Shown here in pieces: positions 45,069-54,108 of a DNA stretch of 64,000 bases (position 1 is its first letter; each line of letters starts with the position of its first letter). Under the pieces are notes generated by a model, which was not told the DNA's origin, made no database searches, and saw only the letters and a program-made list of their open reading frames with translations. Both the position numbers and the translations under genes were made by a program. The stretch spans positions 1-64,000 of the forward strand of contig DATKML010000023.1 of NCBI GenBank assembly GCA_035541875.1, in the 5' to 3' direction. This stretch comes from JAJPHI01 sp035541875. GTDB taxonomy: Bacteria > Desulfobacterota > Binatia > Binatales > Binataceae.

Positions 45069-47561
45069 TTATCTTCCCGCTGCCGCCTTCAGTTGCGATC
45101 CGTTGCCGCCGCCCCCACCGACACGATCCTCGCTCTCGATGTAGCGGGTAATGAACTTCGGCTTAAAGGCTGACACAAAGCTCGGCAGGATGATAACGCC
45201 GGTGATCGCATTCGTCGTCATCAGGAAGATGAGCAACGAAGCCATGCGGACATGGAAATCAACCGGTGAAAATAGCCAGACCGAAAGACCGCCGATCATA
45301 ACGAACAGCGTATTCAAAACAGCCTGACCCGTTCCGCGCATCGCGGTAGTGATACCGTCAGTCAGCTCCTTACCACCCATAATTTCGTCACGAATGGCAG
45401 CCATCGTGTAAATACCGTAGTCTATGCCGAGACCGATACCGAGCGAGACGACCGGAATCGTATCGATCGTCAGGGTCAGGTTACGCGCATTCATGTACAT
45501 GAACGCGCCGAAGTTACCGAGCACGCTGGCCAGGATGAAGAGGAGTCCAGCAGACACCGAGCGGAACTCAATCGCGCAGCAAACGCCGACTGCGAGCAGC
45601 GTCAGGGTAAGGTTGAAGAAGTCGGTGTACTTCAAGACTTCGTTCGCAGCCGCATAGAGACCCGCGATACCACCCATGAAGTGGATCTCGACGTTGTTCA
45701 GGTTCGGCGTGCCTTTGCCCGTGTAGACGCTGTTGTTCTCGGCCGATTTCCGCACGAAGCCTTTGCTCTTGGTGAACGCTTCGATCTCGTCGAGGACATT
45801 CGTCAGAGTGGTATACGTGTGGTCGCGCAGCAGCACGCGCAAACAAGTCGCGTTTGCCTGCTGGTTCGGGATAAAGCGCTCCATTTCGCCCGGGGCCGTC
45901 CCCGTCAGGTAGAGGTACCAAAGGTTACCGGACAACTGGACCGTATCAGGTACGCGCAGATACTTCGGATGCGCGTAGTGGAACATCTGGTTAAACGGCT
46001 TTTCGATATCCGACGCGAACGAAATAACCTGCAAGACGTTCGGGTCACGCTCGCGCAGATAGGAGCGAAGCTCTTCTGCGATACGCAGGGGATCAGATCC
46101 AAGGATTGACTGCGGATCCGGATAGCTCGGCGTCTCTAGTACCACCCAGCCTTCGTCGACCGGAAAGTATTGGGCGATCGCCTGGATATCCTTGTTTACT
46201 TTCGAGTCCGCCTTGTAGAGCGGCGTTCCAACCGTGCGGTAACCGATCTCGGCGCGCACACCTGACAGCAAGCCACCGACGATGAAAGCAGCGGCGCCCC
46301 ACAAGATGATCGTACGGGCTTTACCAGGATGAACCGGGAACTCAATGAACTTGCTGACGAAGCGATCAATGAAACCTTCGAGACCGCCCGCCAAATGCTC
46401 ATCGACACCACCTTCGAGAGGGGGAGGTGGGAGATAGCTCATGACGATGGGCTGGAAGACGAAAACCATCAACAAGCTCGACGCAACCCAAACGGCGCCG
46501 GTCAGCGCGATATGATGCAGAACCGGGATACCGCTATAGGAGACGAAGATGATGCCGAAGATATCGGCCAGAATTGAAACCAGACCCGGAGGCAACATCA
46601 GGTTGGTCGTGTTCATAACCGCTGTATGAACATCGCCACCGGTCTTTTCAATCTCGCTGTAGAACCGCCGCTGCCACTGAATACCATGGCTAACGTCGCG
46701 GGCGGTCAGAATGAACGGAATAACCAGCATGATTGGATCGAGCTGATACCCAATCAATCCGGTGAAGCCCATGCCCCAGAAGGCCGAGATTGTTCCGGTC
46801 ATCAGCGGCGCCCACCATCGAGCGATACCGCGAATACCGTAGTAGTGAACGATAACGATGATCGTCAGTGAGATCAGGATGATCGTGATCAGGTTCCACA
46901 GATAATGGTAACCCCAACCACGAACCATCGGCTCACCGGCAACGAAGATCTCGTTATTGGCGTCCTGATACTTCTCGACGATGTTCTGAACGTCCTGGAA
47001 GAAGGTGCGATAGTTGATTTCTGCGTCGTTGAACGATGCGGTAACCAGCGCGCCCTTGAAATCGCTACTCACCAACTGGCGTAGCGCGTCCTTATGAACC
47101 TTAACCTTGTTCCTCAGCGCTTCGATTCCCTCAGGCGTCGTAGGAACGTCGGGGAACATGTACGGCTTACTAATCAAAGCACCTGATTGTGCCTCGACGT
47201 AGTTTACGCGGAACGAACCCAGCGACAGTAGCTCTTCGTGGTTAACGCCGGGCAGCGCGTCCATCGCGGTGTTCAACTGCTGAATCTTCTTCAGCGTCGT
47301 CGGATTGAAGATGTCGCCATCCTTGACCTTGATCATGATCGCCAAGGTCTCGGCGCCACCAAACGACCGCTGATATTTTTCGTTCAGCTGAATGTACGGA
47401 TGATAGCTGGGGAACAGATCGACGAACCGCGTACCGACCTGCACATGCAGCGAGGCGAACACCATGATCGCGCTGACTGCCACCAGCAAAATGCCGATTG
47501 GTGCGCGAAGGCGCAGAATCAGTCGGCCGATATTGAATCCTGAATGTCCTGAATGTGCCAT
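45069..47561 (-). CDS. RND/MMPL-family transporter
   Basis: 830 residues. An N-terminal helix (residues ~18-38) leads into a periplasmic porter domain (LFPSYHPYIQLNEKYQRSFGGAETLAIMI). Two bundles of membrane helices follow with the MMPL/sterol-sensing pattern, for example GTISAFWGMGFTGLIGYQLDPIMLVIPFILTARDVSHGIQ and TIDTIPVVSLGIGLGIDYGIYTMAAI. The second halves mirror the first. The C-terminal tail is Gly-rich. Likely lipid or hydrophobic-compound export. It starts 8 bases after the YCF48 gene, so the pair is one transcription unit. Confidence 0.93.
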   Translation of the reverse strand: MAHSGHSGFNIGRLILRLRAPIGILLVAVSAIMVFASLHVQVGTRFVDLFPSYHPYIQLNEKYQRSFGGAETLAIMIKVKDGDIFNPTTLKKIQQLNTAMDALPGVNHEELLSLGSFRVNYVEAQSGALISKPYMFPDVPTTPEGIEALRNKVKVHKDALRQLVSSDFKGALVTASFNDAEINYRTFFQDVQNIVEKYQDANNEIFVAGEPMVRGWGYHYLWNLITIILISLTIIVIVHYYGIRGIARWWAPLMTGTISAFWGMGFTGLIGYQLDPIMLVIPFILTARDVSHGIQWQRRFYSEIEKTGGDVHTAVMNTTNLMLPPGLVSILADIFGIIFVSYSGIPVLHHIALTGAVWVASSLLMVFVFQPIVMSYLPPPPLEGGVDEHLAGGLEGFIDRFVSKFIEFPVHPGKARTIILWGAAAFIVGGLLSGVRAEIGYRTVGTPLYKADSKVNKDIQAIAQYFPVDEGWVVLETPSYPDPQSILGSDPLRIAEELRSYLRERDPNVLQVISFASDIEKPFNQMFHYAHPKYLRVPDTVQLSGNLWYLYLTGTAPGEMERFIPNQQANATCLRVLLRDHTYTTLTNVLDEIEAFTKSKGFVRKSAENNSVYTGKGTPNLNNVEIHFMGGIAGLYAAANEVLKYTDFFNLTLTLLAVGVCCAIEFRSVSAGLLFILASVLGNFGAFMYMNARNLTLTIDTIPVVSLGIGLGIDYGIYTMAAIRDEIMGGKELTDGITTAMRGTGQAVLNTLFVMIGGLSVWLFSPVDFHVRMASLLIFLMTTNAITGVIILPSFVSAFKPKFITRYIESEDRVGGGGGNGSQLKAAAGR

Positions 47562-47569
47562 TTATCTGC

Positions 47570-48616
47570 TCACTGAGCGCGCGCTTGCGCGGATTCGCCC
47601 TTGTCTAAACTGCTCCAGGTCTGACCGTTATCGGTCGTGCTTAAAAGTGTTCCAGATAGCCCGACTGCGATACCGTAATCCGACGCGAACGCTACGGCAT
47701 TGATCGAATTCGAAGCGCCACTCGTCGTGCGCGTAAGCTTGTCTCCCGTTATGCGACCAGTAAGGCCGTCGACCCCGCCAACATAGGTCTCACCGCTAGC
47801 GAGCGGAACCGCGCTGTAAAAGGAGTACGGTTCCCCGCTAAGTGTACCCTCTTTCCAGGTCTTCCCAGCGTCAGCAGTGGTCAGGGTGATGCCATTTAAT
47901 CCGAGAACCAGACCGTTATCCTTCTCGAAGGCAACGGCGAAATACGGGTCCGCCTTCAGCGTGCGCTGACCGCCGTATTTGATAGCCCAGGTCTTACCGC
48001 CATCGGCCGTGTTGAGCACCGTCTGAAATTCACCAACCCCCCAGCCAGTGTTCGGGTCGGTAAAGGTGACATCAAAGAAAACCAGATCCTCAAACTTTGA
48101 GGCGTTCATGGTCGTGCCGCCATCCGAGGTGCAGACCACTGCGCCATGCTCTCCGACCGCACACGCTTTCTGAGCATCGACGACTGCGACCTTCATCAAC
48201 GCAGCGGCGAGCTTCGTCGGCTGCAAAGTCCAGGTCTTACCCTGATCGGTCGACTTGAACAGCGAACCACCGTCACCGGCAATCCAGCCGACAGCGCCAT
48301 CGCTGGTGAATGCAACGCTATAGAGATCGAACGGGGTGAGGCCGTTCTTCAGTTGTTGCCGCGACCAGGTCTTGCCCTTGTCGTCGGACGTCATCACCAG
48401 ACCCTTGTCCCCGACGACGATCGCACGGCCTGACGAAAGAATCGTCGCGCCGAAATAATTCTCCCATGTTCGATCGACGGGATGGTAAGTTGGTGGCTGC
48501 TCTTCGGGTGCTGCTTTGGCAGTCCCGGCGGTGTAGCTCAGCCACAGGCAGGCGCTTAGAGCTATCAGCGCCACCGATCCGGCGACAGCTCTGACCAAAC
48601 CTACTTTTTTGCTCAT
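47570..48616 (-). CDS. Exported YCF48-like beta-propeller protein
   Basis: 348 residues. A signal peptide (VAGSVALIALSACLWLSYTAGTAKA) precedes about six to seven repeats of the YCF48/BNR type, recognised by DxGKTW or DxGQTW loops (DDKGKTWSRQ, DQGKTWTLQ, DGGKTWAIK, DAGKTWKEG, DNGQTWSSL) and GxAVGxxG strands. YCF48-like genes often accompany MMPL/RND transporters in Gram-negative genomes and probably act as periplasmic partners. AGGAG six bases before ATG 48616. Confidence 0.9.
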   Translation of the reverse strand: MSKKVGLVRAVAGSVALIALSACLWLSYTAGTAKAAPEEQPPTYHPVDRTWENYFGATILSSGRAIVVGDKGLVMTSDDKGKTWSRQQLKNGLTPFDLYSVAFTSDGAVGWIAGDGGSLFKSTDQGKTWTLQPTKLAAALMKVAVVDAQKACAVGEHGAVVCTSDGGTTMNASKFEDLVFFDVTFTDPNTGWGVGEFQTVLNTADGGKTWAIKYGGQRTLKADPYFAVAFEKDNGLVLGLNGITLTTADAGKTWKEGTLSGEPYSFYSAVPLASGETYVGGVDGLTGRITGDKLTRTTSGASNSINAVAFASDYGIAVGLSGTLLSTTDNGQTWSSLDKGESAQARAQ

Positions 48617-48840
48617 TCAATCTCCTGGGTCGCATGGCGCTTTCGCCCCTATCGCCTCGGCGCCCCTGAATAAAATCCGGCTGAAACTACCCTGCCTATC
48701 TAAGGGTCGTCAAGATGACGGCAGGATTAAAGACCCGAGCAAAGTGTCGCCGCGCCCTTGACAAATCAGTCGGCGCTTATCGCGCTCGCCGATTCCCCCG
48801 CGACGATGCGCAATCCTTGCTGATAGAGTCCCTAAGCTTG

Positions 48841-48892
48841 CCGGTCGTCTGACCGGAACTGTACCGTTAATCTCCGTTGACATCTTTGTCAA
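48841..48892. promoter_or_regulatory. Two N4-spaced inverted repeats before tetR
   Basis: CCGGTC-GTCT-GACCGG (48841-48856) and TTGACA-TCTT-TGTCAA (48877-48892) are both perfect 6-bp arms with a 4-base spacer, their centres 36 bases apart. The second reaches the A of the likely ATG of the TetR gene. They are good operator candidates for autoregulation. Confidence 0.5.
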
Positions 48893-49527
48893 TGAAGACT
48901 AGTCCTCGCCGGATGCCGCGACCGAAGCCTTTGCGCCAACGTGCCCGGCCGCTCATCCAGGCCGAACGCCGCGAACTCCTTCTGCGCAGCGCGATTCGCG
49001 TCTTCGCGCGGCGCGGACTCGGTGGCGCGCATCACGCGGAAATTGCGCGCGAGGCCGAAGTATCGGTCCCGACGGTCTTTTTTTATTTTCCGACGCGCGA
49101 AGTGTTAGTGGCGAGTGTACTGGAAGAGATTGCGAGGTTTTTCTCGACGATGACCGATCGCATCCACACTTCAGATCGTGAAGCGCCGGCGGTTATCGCC
49201 GACCATGCGAATGCGTTTCTCGACACGATACGAACGCATCCTGATCATATTCGCATCCTGCTCGAATGGAGCACGGCGCTGCGCGAAGAGATCTGGCCGT
49301 TGTTCGTGCAATTCCAGGATCGCAATCTGCAAGTAGTTGCTGAAACGATTCGGCGATGGCGTAGATCGCGCGGCACTACTGCACGTATCGAGAGCGCTGA
49401 AGAGGATGCGCGCGTCGTCGGTGCCACCGGCTACATGCTAGCGCAGATGAAGCTTGCGGCGGTGCCGCAGGATCAGATCGATCGATTGCTGCAAACAATG
49501 CTGCGCAGTGCCTTGGGCGAGGTTTGA
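48892..49527 (+). CDS. TetR-family transcriptional regulator
   Basis: 211 residues. The basic N-terminus is followed by a TetR DNA-binding domain: RRELLLRSAIRVFARRGLGGAHHAEIAREAEVSVPTVFFYFPTREVL. The ligand domain is helical (HPDHIRILLEWSTALREEIWPLFVQ). A TTG at 48877 would add five residues. There is no Shine-Dalgarno before ATG 48892, so the message may be leaderless. It likely regulates itself and the divergent YCF48-MMPL operon or the following LLM gene. Confidence 0.92.
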   Translation: MKTSPRRMPRPKPLRQRARPLIQAERRELLLRSAIRVFARRGLGGAHHAEIAREAEVSVPTVFFYFPTREVLVASVLEEIARFFSTMTDRIHTSDREAPAVIADHANAFLDTIRTHPDHIRILLEWSTALREEIWPLFVQFQDRNLQVVAETIRRWRRSRGTTARIESAEEDARVVGATGYMLAQMKLAAVPQDQIDRLLQTMLRSALGEV

Positions 49528-49615
49528 GCGAATCGCGCGCGGCTGGTGCCTGCGACGACATTAGATTAGAAATTTATTCAGCTTTGGAACCCGAATTCCG
49601 GTAAGGAGAACGAAA

Positions 49616-50701
49616 TTGAAAGTAGGCGGCGCAATCATATTTCAAAACCCGATGAATGAACGTTCGGATGTCGAGGTCTATCAGCGTGAACTGAAGATTG
49701 GCGATATGCTCGAACCTCTCGGCTTCGATTCGATCTGGAGCGTCGAGCATCACTTTGACGACTATACGATGTGCCCGGACGTGATGCAGTTCCTCTCCTA
49801 CTTCGCGGGACGCACAAAGCGTGTTGAGCTCGGCTCGATGGTCGTCGTGCTGCCGTGGCACAACAATCCGATTCGGGTCGCCGAGCAGGTCTCCGTCGTT
49901 GATCATCAATCGAATGGCCGCGTGATTCTCGGACTAGGGCGCGGCCTTGCGCGGATCGAGTTCGACGGCTTCGGCGTGGCGCTCGATGAGTCGCGCGAGC
50001 GCTTCGTCGAATATGCCCAGATGATCCTCGAAGGACTGGAAAAGGGTTATTGCGAATTTGACGGCAAGTATCTCAAGCAACCGCGCCGCGATATCCGGCC
50101 CAAGCCGTTCAAGTCTTTCAAAGGCCGCACTTATGCCGCCGCCGTCTCGCCCGAATCCTCGCGCATCATGGCGCGTCTCGGGATCGGTATCCTGATTATT
50201 CCGCAAAAGCCGTGGGAGGCAGTCGCGCAGGAACTCGCGGAGTATCGCCAGATCTACAAGCAGGTTAATGGCGGTGAGCCGTTGCCGACGATCGCGGCCG
50301 GATGGGTCTTCTGCGACAAGAATGCGGATCGTGCTCGTGAGATGGCGGTGAAGTACATCGGCGGTTACTGGAAGACTGCCGTGCGTCACTACGAGATGAA
50401 CGGTGCGCACTTCGGCAAGGCCAAGGGCTACGAGTATTACAGCCAGTTCTCGAAAGCGCTCGAGGGCGGTGTCGATGCGGCGACCGAGTACTTCCTCGGC
50501 CTGCAGGTCTGGGGCACGCCGGAGCAATGCTTCGAGAAGATCGACGATGTGCGCAAGCGCGTGAACGCGGACCAATTCACGGGCGTCTTCAGTTACGCGG
50601 GGATGCCTTACGAGGAAGCCGAGCGCAACGTCACGCTCTTCGCCCAGGAAGTGATGCCTGAACTGAAGAAGCTCAACGGCATCAAGGCCGAAGCCGCGTA
50701 A
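49616..50701 (+). CDS. LLM-class flavin/F420-dependent oxidoreductase
   Basis: 361 residues, bacterial luciferase-like TIM barrel. GFDSIWSVEHHFDDYTMCPDVMQFLSYFAGRTKRVELGSMVVVLPWHNNPIRVAEQVSVVDHQSNGRVILGLGRG is diagnostic. Start TTG 49616: GGAG lies seven bases upstream and no ATG precedes the conserved first strand (KVGGAIIFQ). It oxidises an unknown substrate with reduced FMN or F420. A hairpin terminator follows. Confidence 0.93.
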   Translation: MKVGGAIIFQNPMNERSDVEVYQRELKIGDMLEPLGFDSIWSVEHHFDDYTMCPDVMQFLSYFAGRTKRVELGSMVVVLPWHNNPIRVAEQVSVVDHQSNGRVILGLGRGLARIEFDGFGVALDESRERFVEYAQMILEGLEKGYCEFDGKYLKQPRRDIRPKPFKSFKGRTYAAAVSPESSRIMARLGIGILIIPQKPWEAVAQELAEYRQIYKQVNGGEPLPTIAAGWVFCDKNADRAREMAVKYIGGYWKTAVRHYEMNGAHFGKAKGYEYYSQFSKALEGGVDAATEYFLGLQVWGTPEQCFEKIDDVRKRVNADQFTGVFSYAGMPYEEAERNVTLFAQEVMPELKKLNGIKAEAA

Positions 50702-50733
50702 GCTCCGCACATAGGGTCACTGAAAGATGAGAC

Positions 50734-50770
50734 GGGCGATGCTACTCAGTAGCGTCGCCCCTCGATTATT
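50734..50770 (+). terminator. Terminator after the LLM oxidoreductase gene
   Basis: GGGCGATGCTA (50734-50744) pairs with TAGCGTCGCCC (50750-50760) through one T-G wobble, loop CTCAG, followed by CTCGATTATTTA. Confidence 0.8.
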
Positions 50771-50806
50771 TATAGCCTGCGAAAAACCGTTCCGACCGGG
50801 TGTCCG

Positions 50807-51172
50807 ATGCAAACGATGATCGATTGGTACGTCTACGTCATCACCAACTACGCTCAGTTTCAGGGTCGCGCAGGACGTGCGGAGTTCTGGTATTTCGCGC
50901 TCGCAAGCATGCTGATCAACATCGGATTAGGAATCTTCGAGCGCCTGATTCTACATAATCAGCTCTTGTCGGCGCTGTATGGCTTTGCCCTTTTCGTCCC
51001 GAACATCGCCGTGACTACGCGGCGCCTGCACGACACCGATCGCAGCGGATGGTGGCAGCTTCTGATCCTTGTACCGCTCTTCGGCTGGATCGTCTTGATA
51101 ATCTTTTTGGCGTTGGAAGGCCAGTCGACCGATAATCGCTTCGGTCCTATTCCGCCATCAGCTCCGAACTGA
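50807..51172 (+). CDS. DUF805 membrane protein
   Basis: 121 residues with three to four membrane helices. FQGRAGRAEFWYFALASMLINIG, PNIAVTTRRLHDTDRSGWWQLLILVPLFGWIVLIIFLALEG and NRFG match the DUF805 family (the RRLHDTxRSGWW motif is characteristic). Function unknown. Its 3' end overlaps the convergent YqgE gene by 26 bases. Confidence 0.93.
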   Translation: MQTMIDWYVYVITNYAQFQGRAGRAEFWYFALASMLINIGLGIFERLILHNQLLSALYGFALFVPNIAVTTRRLHDTDRSGWWQLLILVPLFGWIVLIIFLALEGQSTDNRFGPIPPSAPN

Positions 51173-51863
51173 ATGCCAACGATGCAAAGGGCGTCACTCG
51201 CCACTCGACGTCTTTGTAATGCGATTGTTTCTGGAGTGCAGGCCACACCGATTTCGGGTCAGGGCTGAAAAGCAAATCGAGATTGAGCGGTAGGGGGTCC
51301 CAAGCACCCTTTAGAATCTCGCCGCGAAGTTGCTGACGATCCCACTGCGCGCGCCCGAGAAACAGGCGCGCATCCTTAGGTGACCACGGATGACTTACGA
51401 TCTCGGCGACTGTCTCGACCCCGCCGCTCACATAAAGGTTATCCATAATCGCAACAGCATGACCCGTCGGCTTGGTGCCGCGCGTAAGCATCAACGGTAC
51501 GCTGTAATCCACCGGTCCGCCGAAATAGACGTGCTCATCCTTATGTTTCAGCGATTCCATGTGTTCAAAGAGATAGTCGAGCGTCAGCCGCATCGGAGAA
51601 TTCACGATAACGCCCGCGACGATCTGGACCTGCTCGCTCGACGACGGCAGCATCAGGATGACCGCTTTGCGAAAGGTTGGATCGGCCATGTCGGGACGCG
51701 CTACAAGAAAATACGGCTTGGAGCCGAACGATTGCGCTTGCGCCAACCCCGTTGCGCCTGAAACGATCGCCACGATGCCGAGCGCAAACCCAGCTAGCTT
51801 TTTGGCATGTCCAATCCCATTCACTAAGCCACGAACCCAAGCGTACCCCATAATAAGCATCAT
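51147..51863 (-). CDS. YqgE/AlgH-family protein with an N-terminal signal or membrane segment
   Basis: 238 residues. The YqgE/AlgH domain begins PYFLVARPDMADPTFRKAVILML and continues VAGVIVNSPMRLTL, DEHVYFGGPVDYS and LFLGRAQWDRQQL. Unlike typical YqgE, a basic segment and hydrophobic helix (KKLAGFALGIVAIVSGATGLAQAQ) precede it, which looks like a signal peptide. ATG 51863 (or 51851) is likely because the longer frame would overlap the divergent permease at 51906. No strong Shine-Dalgarno is visible. Confidence 0.8.
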   Translation of the reverse strand: MMLIMGYAWVRGLVNGIGHAKKLAGFALGIVAIVSGATGLAQAQSFGSKPYFLVARPDMADPTFRKAVILMLPSSSEQVQIVAGVIVNSPMRLTLDYLFEHMESLKHKDEHVYFGGPVDYSVPLMLTRGTKPTGHAVAIMDNLYVSGGVETVAEIVSHPWSPKDARLFLGRAQWDRQQLRGEILKGAWDPLPLNLDLLFSPDPKSVWPALQKQSHYKDVEWRVTPFASLAFSSELMAE

Positions 51864-51905
51864 AGCTGGCGCGATGGTTGAAGGAAAAAAGCCGTAGATT
51901 CTCCG

Positions 51906-53174
51906 ATGCGTAAACTTCCTCGTGCCCTGGAGCCGTATGCGCATCGCGATGTCCTGCTGATCCTGCCGCTGGGGTTCGCAAGCGGGCTTCCCCTGCTTCT
52001 GACCTTCTCGACGTTGTCGGCCTGGTTGGCAACCGCAGGTATTAGCCGCTCGGCGATCGGTGCTTTCGCGCTTGCGGGCACTCCATACGCCTTCAAGTTC
52101 GTATGGTCACCGCTGATCGATCGGGTACCGCCGCCAATTCCGATTGGGCGCCGCCGCGGATGGGGTCTGACGATCCAGATCCTTCTGGTTATCGCCGTCC
52201 TATGCCTGGGACTATGTGACCCCAAGCATCAGCTTGGCCTGATGGGTACGCTCGCCGTGGTCGTCGCCTTTCTGTCGGCCAGTCAGGATATCGTGATCGA
52301 TGCTTATCGCGTCGAGTTGCTCGATCCCGATCGTCAGGGCCCCGGAGCCGGGATGATCCAGACCGGGTATCGGTTCGCGATGCTCGCATCCGGAGCCGGG
52401 GCGCTGTTTATCGCCTCGGCCGCTGGTTGGTTCGCCGCCTACGCCACGATGGCGGCGCTCCTGTCGATCGGCATGCTGGTCTTTCTCTTCGGACCCGAGC
52501 CGAGACCGAACGGCGATGAGAAACAGCCTCGCGGTGACGGCATCAGCGCGTGGTTCGCGACCGCCGTCGCCGGGCCATTCGCCGATTTCATGCTACGCCC
52601 GCTATGGCCGGTCATCCTGATCTTTGTGGTCGGCTACAAGCTCGGCGAAGCACTTGCCGGTGTGATGGCGACGCCGCTCTATATCGCGTTGGGCTTTTCG
52701 CTCGCCGAGATCGCGGCAATTTCAAAGGTCTTCGGCTTCGTTGCGACGATAATCGGCGCGTTGCTCGGTGGCGTTATCGCAGCGCGCGCAGGGATTTTCC
52801 GTGCGCTGCTTCTGTGCGGCATCCTGCAATCGGTCGGGAATCTCTTCTACGTATTGCAGGCAGTCGGAGGCCATCGCCTCGACTATCTCGCGTTATGCGT
52901 CACCGCAGAGAATCTGACCGGTGCGATGGCGGGGGCAGCGCTCGTCGCTTACCTATCGGATCTTTGCTCACCCGCATTCACGGCGACGCAGTACGCCCTA
53001 CTGTCCTCGCTGGCGGCCGTCGGCCGTACGATCTTCGCGTCATGGGCCGGGGTCCTTGCCGATACGATGGGCTGGGCACCTTTCTTCGTGCTCTCGACCG
53101 TTGCGACGATCCCGGCGCTCATTTTGCTCTTTTGGCTCGCCCGCACGCCTTTACCCGGAGCTACGGCCCGGTGA
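51906..53174 (+). CDS. AmpG-like major facilitator permease
   Basis: 422 residues, twelve predicted membrane segments. The N-terminus DVLLILPLGFASGLPLLLTFSTLSAWLATAGIS, then TPYAFKFVWSPLIDRVPPP and SQDIVIDAYRVELL, match AmpG muropeptide permeases. Role: import of anhydromuropeptides for cell-wall recycling. It is divergent from the YqgE gene, with only 42 bases between them. Confidence 0.9.
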   Translation: MRKLPRALEPYAHRDVLLILPLGFASGLPLLLTFSTLSAWLATAGISRSAIGAFALAGTPYAFKFVWSPLIDRVPPPIPIGRRRGWGLTIQILLVIAVLCLGLCDPKHQLGLMGTLAVVVAFLSASQDIVIDAYRVELLDPDRQGPGAGMIQTGYRFAMLASGAGALFIASAAGWFAAYATMAALLSIGMLVFLFGPEPRPNGDEKQPRGDGISAWFATAVAGPFADFMLRPLWPVILIFVVGYKLGEALAGVMATPLYIALGFSLAEIAAISKVFGFVATIIGALLGGVIAARAGIFRALLLCGILQSVGNLFYVLQAVGGHRLDYLALCVTAENLTGAMAGAALVAYLSDLCSPAFTATQYALLSSLAAVGRTIFASWAGVLADTMGWAPFFVLSTVATIPALILLFWLARTPLPGATAR

Positions 53175-53179
53175 AAGAA

Positions 53180-53210
53180 AGGCGCCCGGCGGAAGTCGCC
53201 GAGCGCCTCT
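53180..53210. terminator. Hairpin between convergent ampG-like and crotonase genes
   Basis: AGGCGCCCGGC (53180-53190) pairs with GCCGAGCGCCT (53198-53208) with one mismatch. The stem is G/C-rich and is preceded by A-rich and followed by CTTC sequence. Confidence 0.6.
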
Positions 53211-53244
53211 TCAACGTAAATCAGCCTGACTTTGCTGAACGCGC

Positions 53245-54039
53245 TTACGCGCCGATGAACTTGCCGGGGCGCCGCTCCGCGACTGCTTTTACGCCTTCGC
53301 GATGGTCCGCCGTCTTCATCAGGCGGGTCTGCTCGGCCAGTTCGTGGCGGGTCTGCGCTTCGACCATATTGGCAAGCTTGTCCCGGAGCGTAGCCCGCGT
53401 GGAGATGATCGCCAGCGGCGCGCCCTCGGCAACTTCGGCGATCAGAGCGTGAGCATCTTCACGGAGCCGGTCGAGCGGCGAAAGCTGATCTGCGAGTCCC
53501 CATGCCACGGCGGTCTCACCGTCGATACGGCGTCCGCTGAGGAACATAAGGGACGCGCGCTGCGGACCGATCAGGCGCGGCAGCGTGTAGGTGAGACCGA
53601 AACCAGGATGAATTCCGATCTTCACGAAGTTGGCAGCGAAGCGCGCCTCGGGCGCGGCGACGCGGAAGTCCGACACCAGCGAAAGTCCCAGCCCACCGCC
53701 GATCGCAGGTCCTTGAATCGCAGCGACCACCGGCTTTTTGCATCGGAAGAGGCGTACCGCTTCGAGGTAGAGCGGATTGCTGCCGGACGTCTGCGCCTGA
53801 TTGAGCGGATTGTTCTCCGGGCGGCTCGTAAAGTTCGCGCCTGCGCAGAAGGACTTGCCCTCAGCGCAGAGCAGGATGCCGCGGCACTTGTCTTCCTTAT
53901 CGAGCGCCTCGAACGCGTCGGCGATGTTCCGAATCAGGGCGTCGTCGAAGAAGTTGTGGGGCGGGCGATGAATCTCGACCGTCGCCACATAATCACTGCC
54001 AATCTCAACCGATACATCACCGTATTTATCCATCGCCAC
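53245..54039 (-). CDS. Crotonase-fold protein lacking the hydratase glutamates
   Basis: 264 residues of the enoyl-CoA hydratase/isomerase superfamily. The oxyanion-hole segments are AEGKSFCAGANFTSR and IQGPAIGGGLGLSLVSDFRVAA. The two glutamates of true hydratases are not conserved: the segment NFVKIGIHPGFG has no Glu and RASLMFLSGRRI has Leu where the second Glu normally lies. The reaction may thus be an isomerisation, hydrolysis or other crotonase chemistry. Probably involved in acyl-CoA metabolism. Confidence 0.9.
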   Translation of the reverse strand: MAMDKYGDVSVEIGSDYVATVEIHRPPHNFFDDALIRNIADAFEALDKEDKCRGILLCAEGKSFCAGANFTSRPENNPLNQAQTSGSNPLYLEAVRLFRCKKPVVAAIQGPAIGGGLGLSLVSDFRVAAPEARFAANFVKIGIHPGFGLTYTLPRLIGPQRASLMFLSGRRIDGETAVAWGLADQLSPLDRLREDAHALIAEVAEGAPLAIISTRATLRDKLANMVEAQTRHELAEQTRLMKTADHREGVKAVAERRPGKFIGA

Positions 54040-54108
54040 GATTTCCTTTGAAGAAAAGTACCTCAGCTAAACGTGCACCTTGGGTCTATGTCAACTCGCA
54101 ACTGACAG

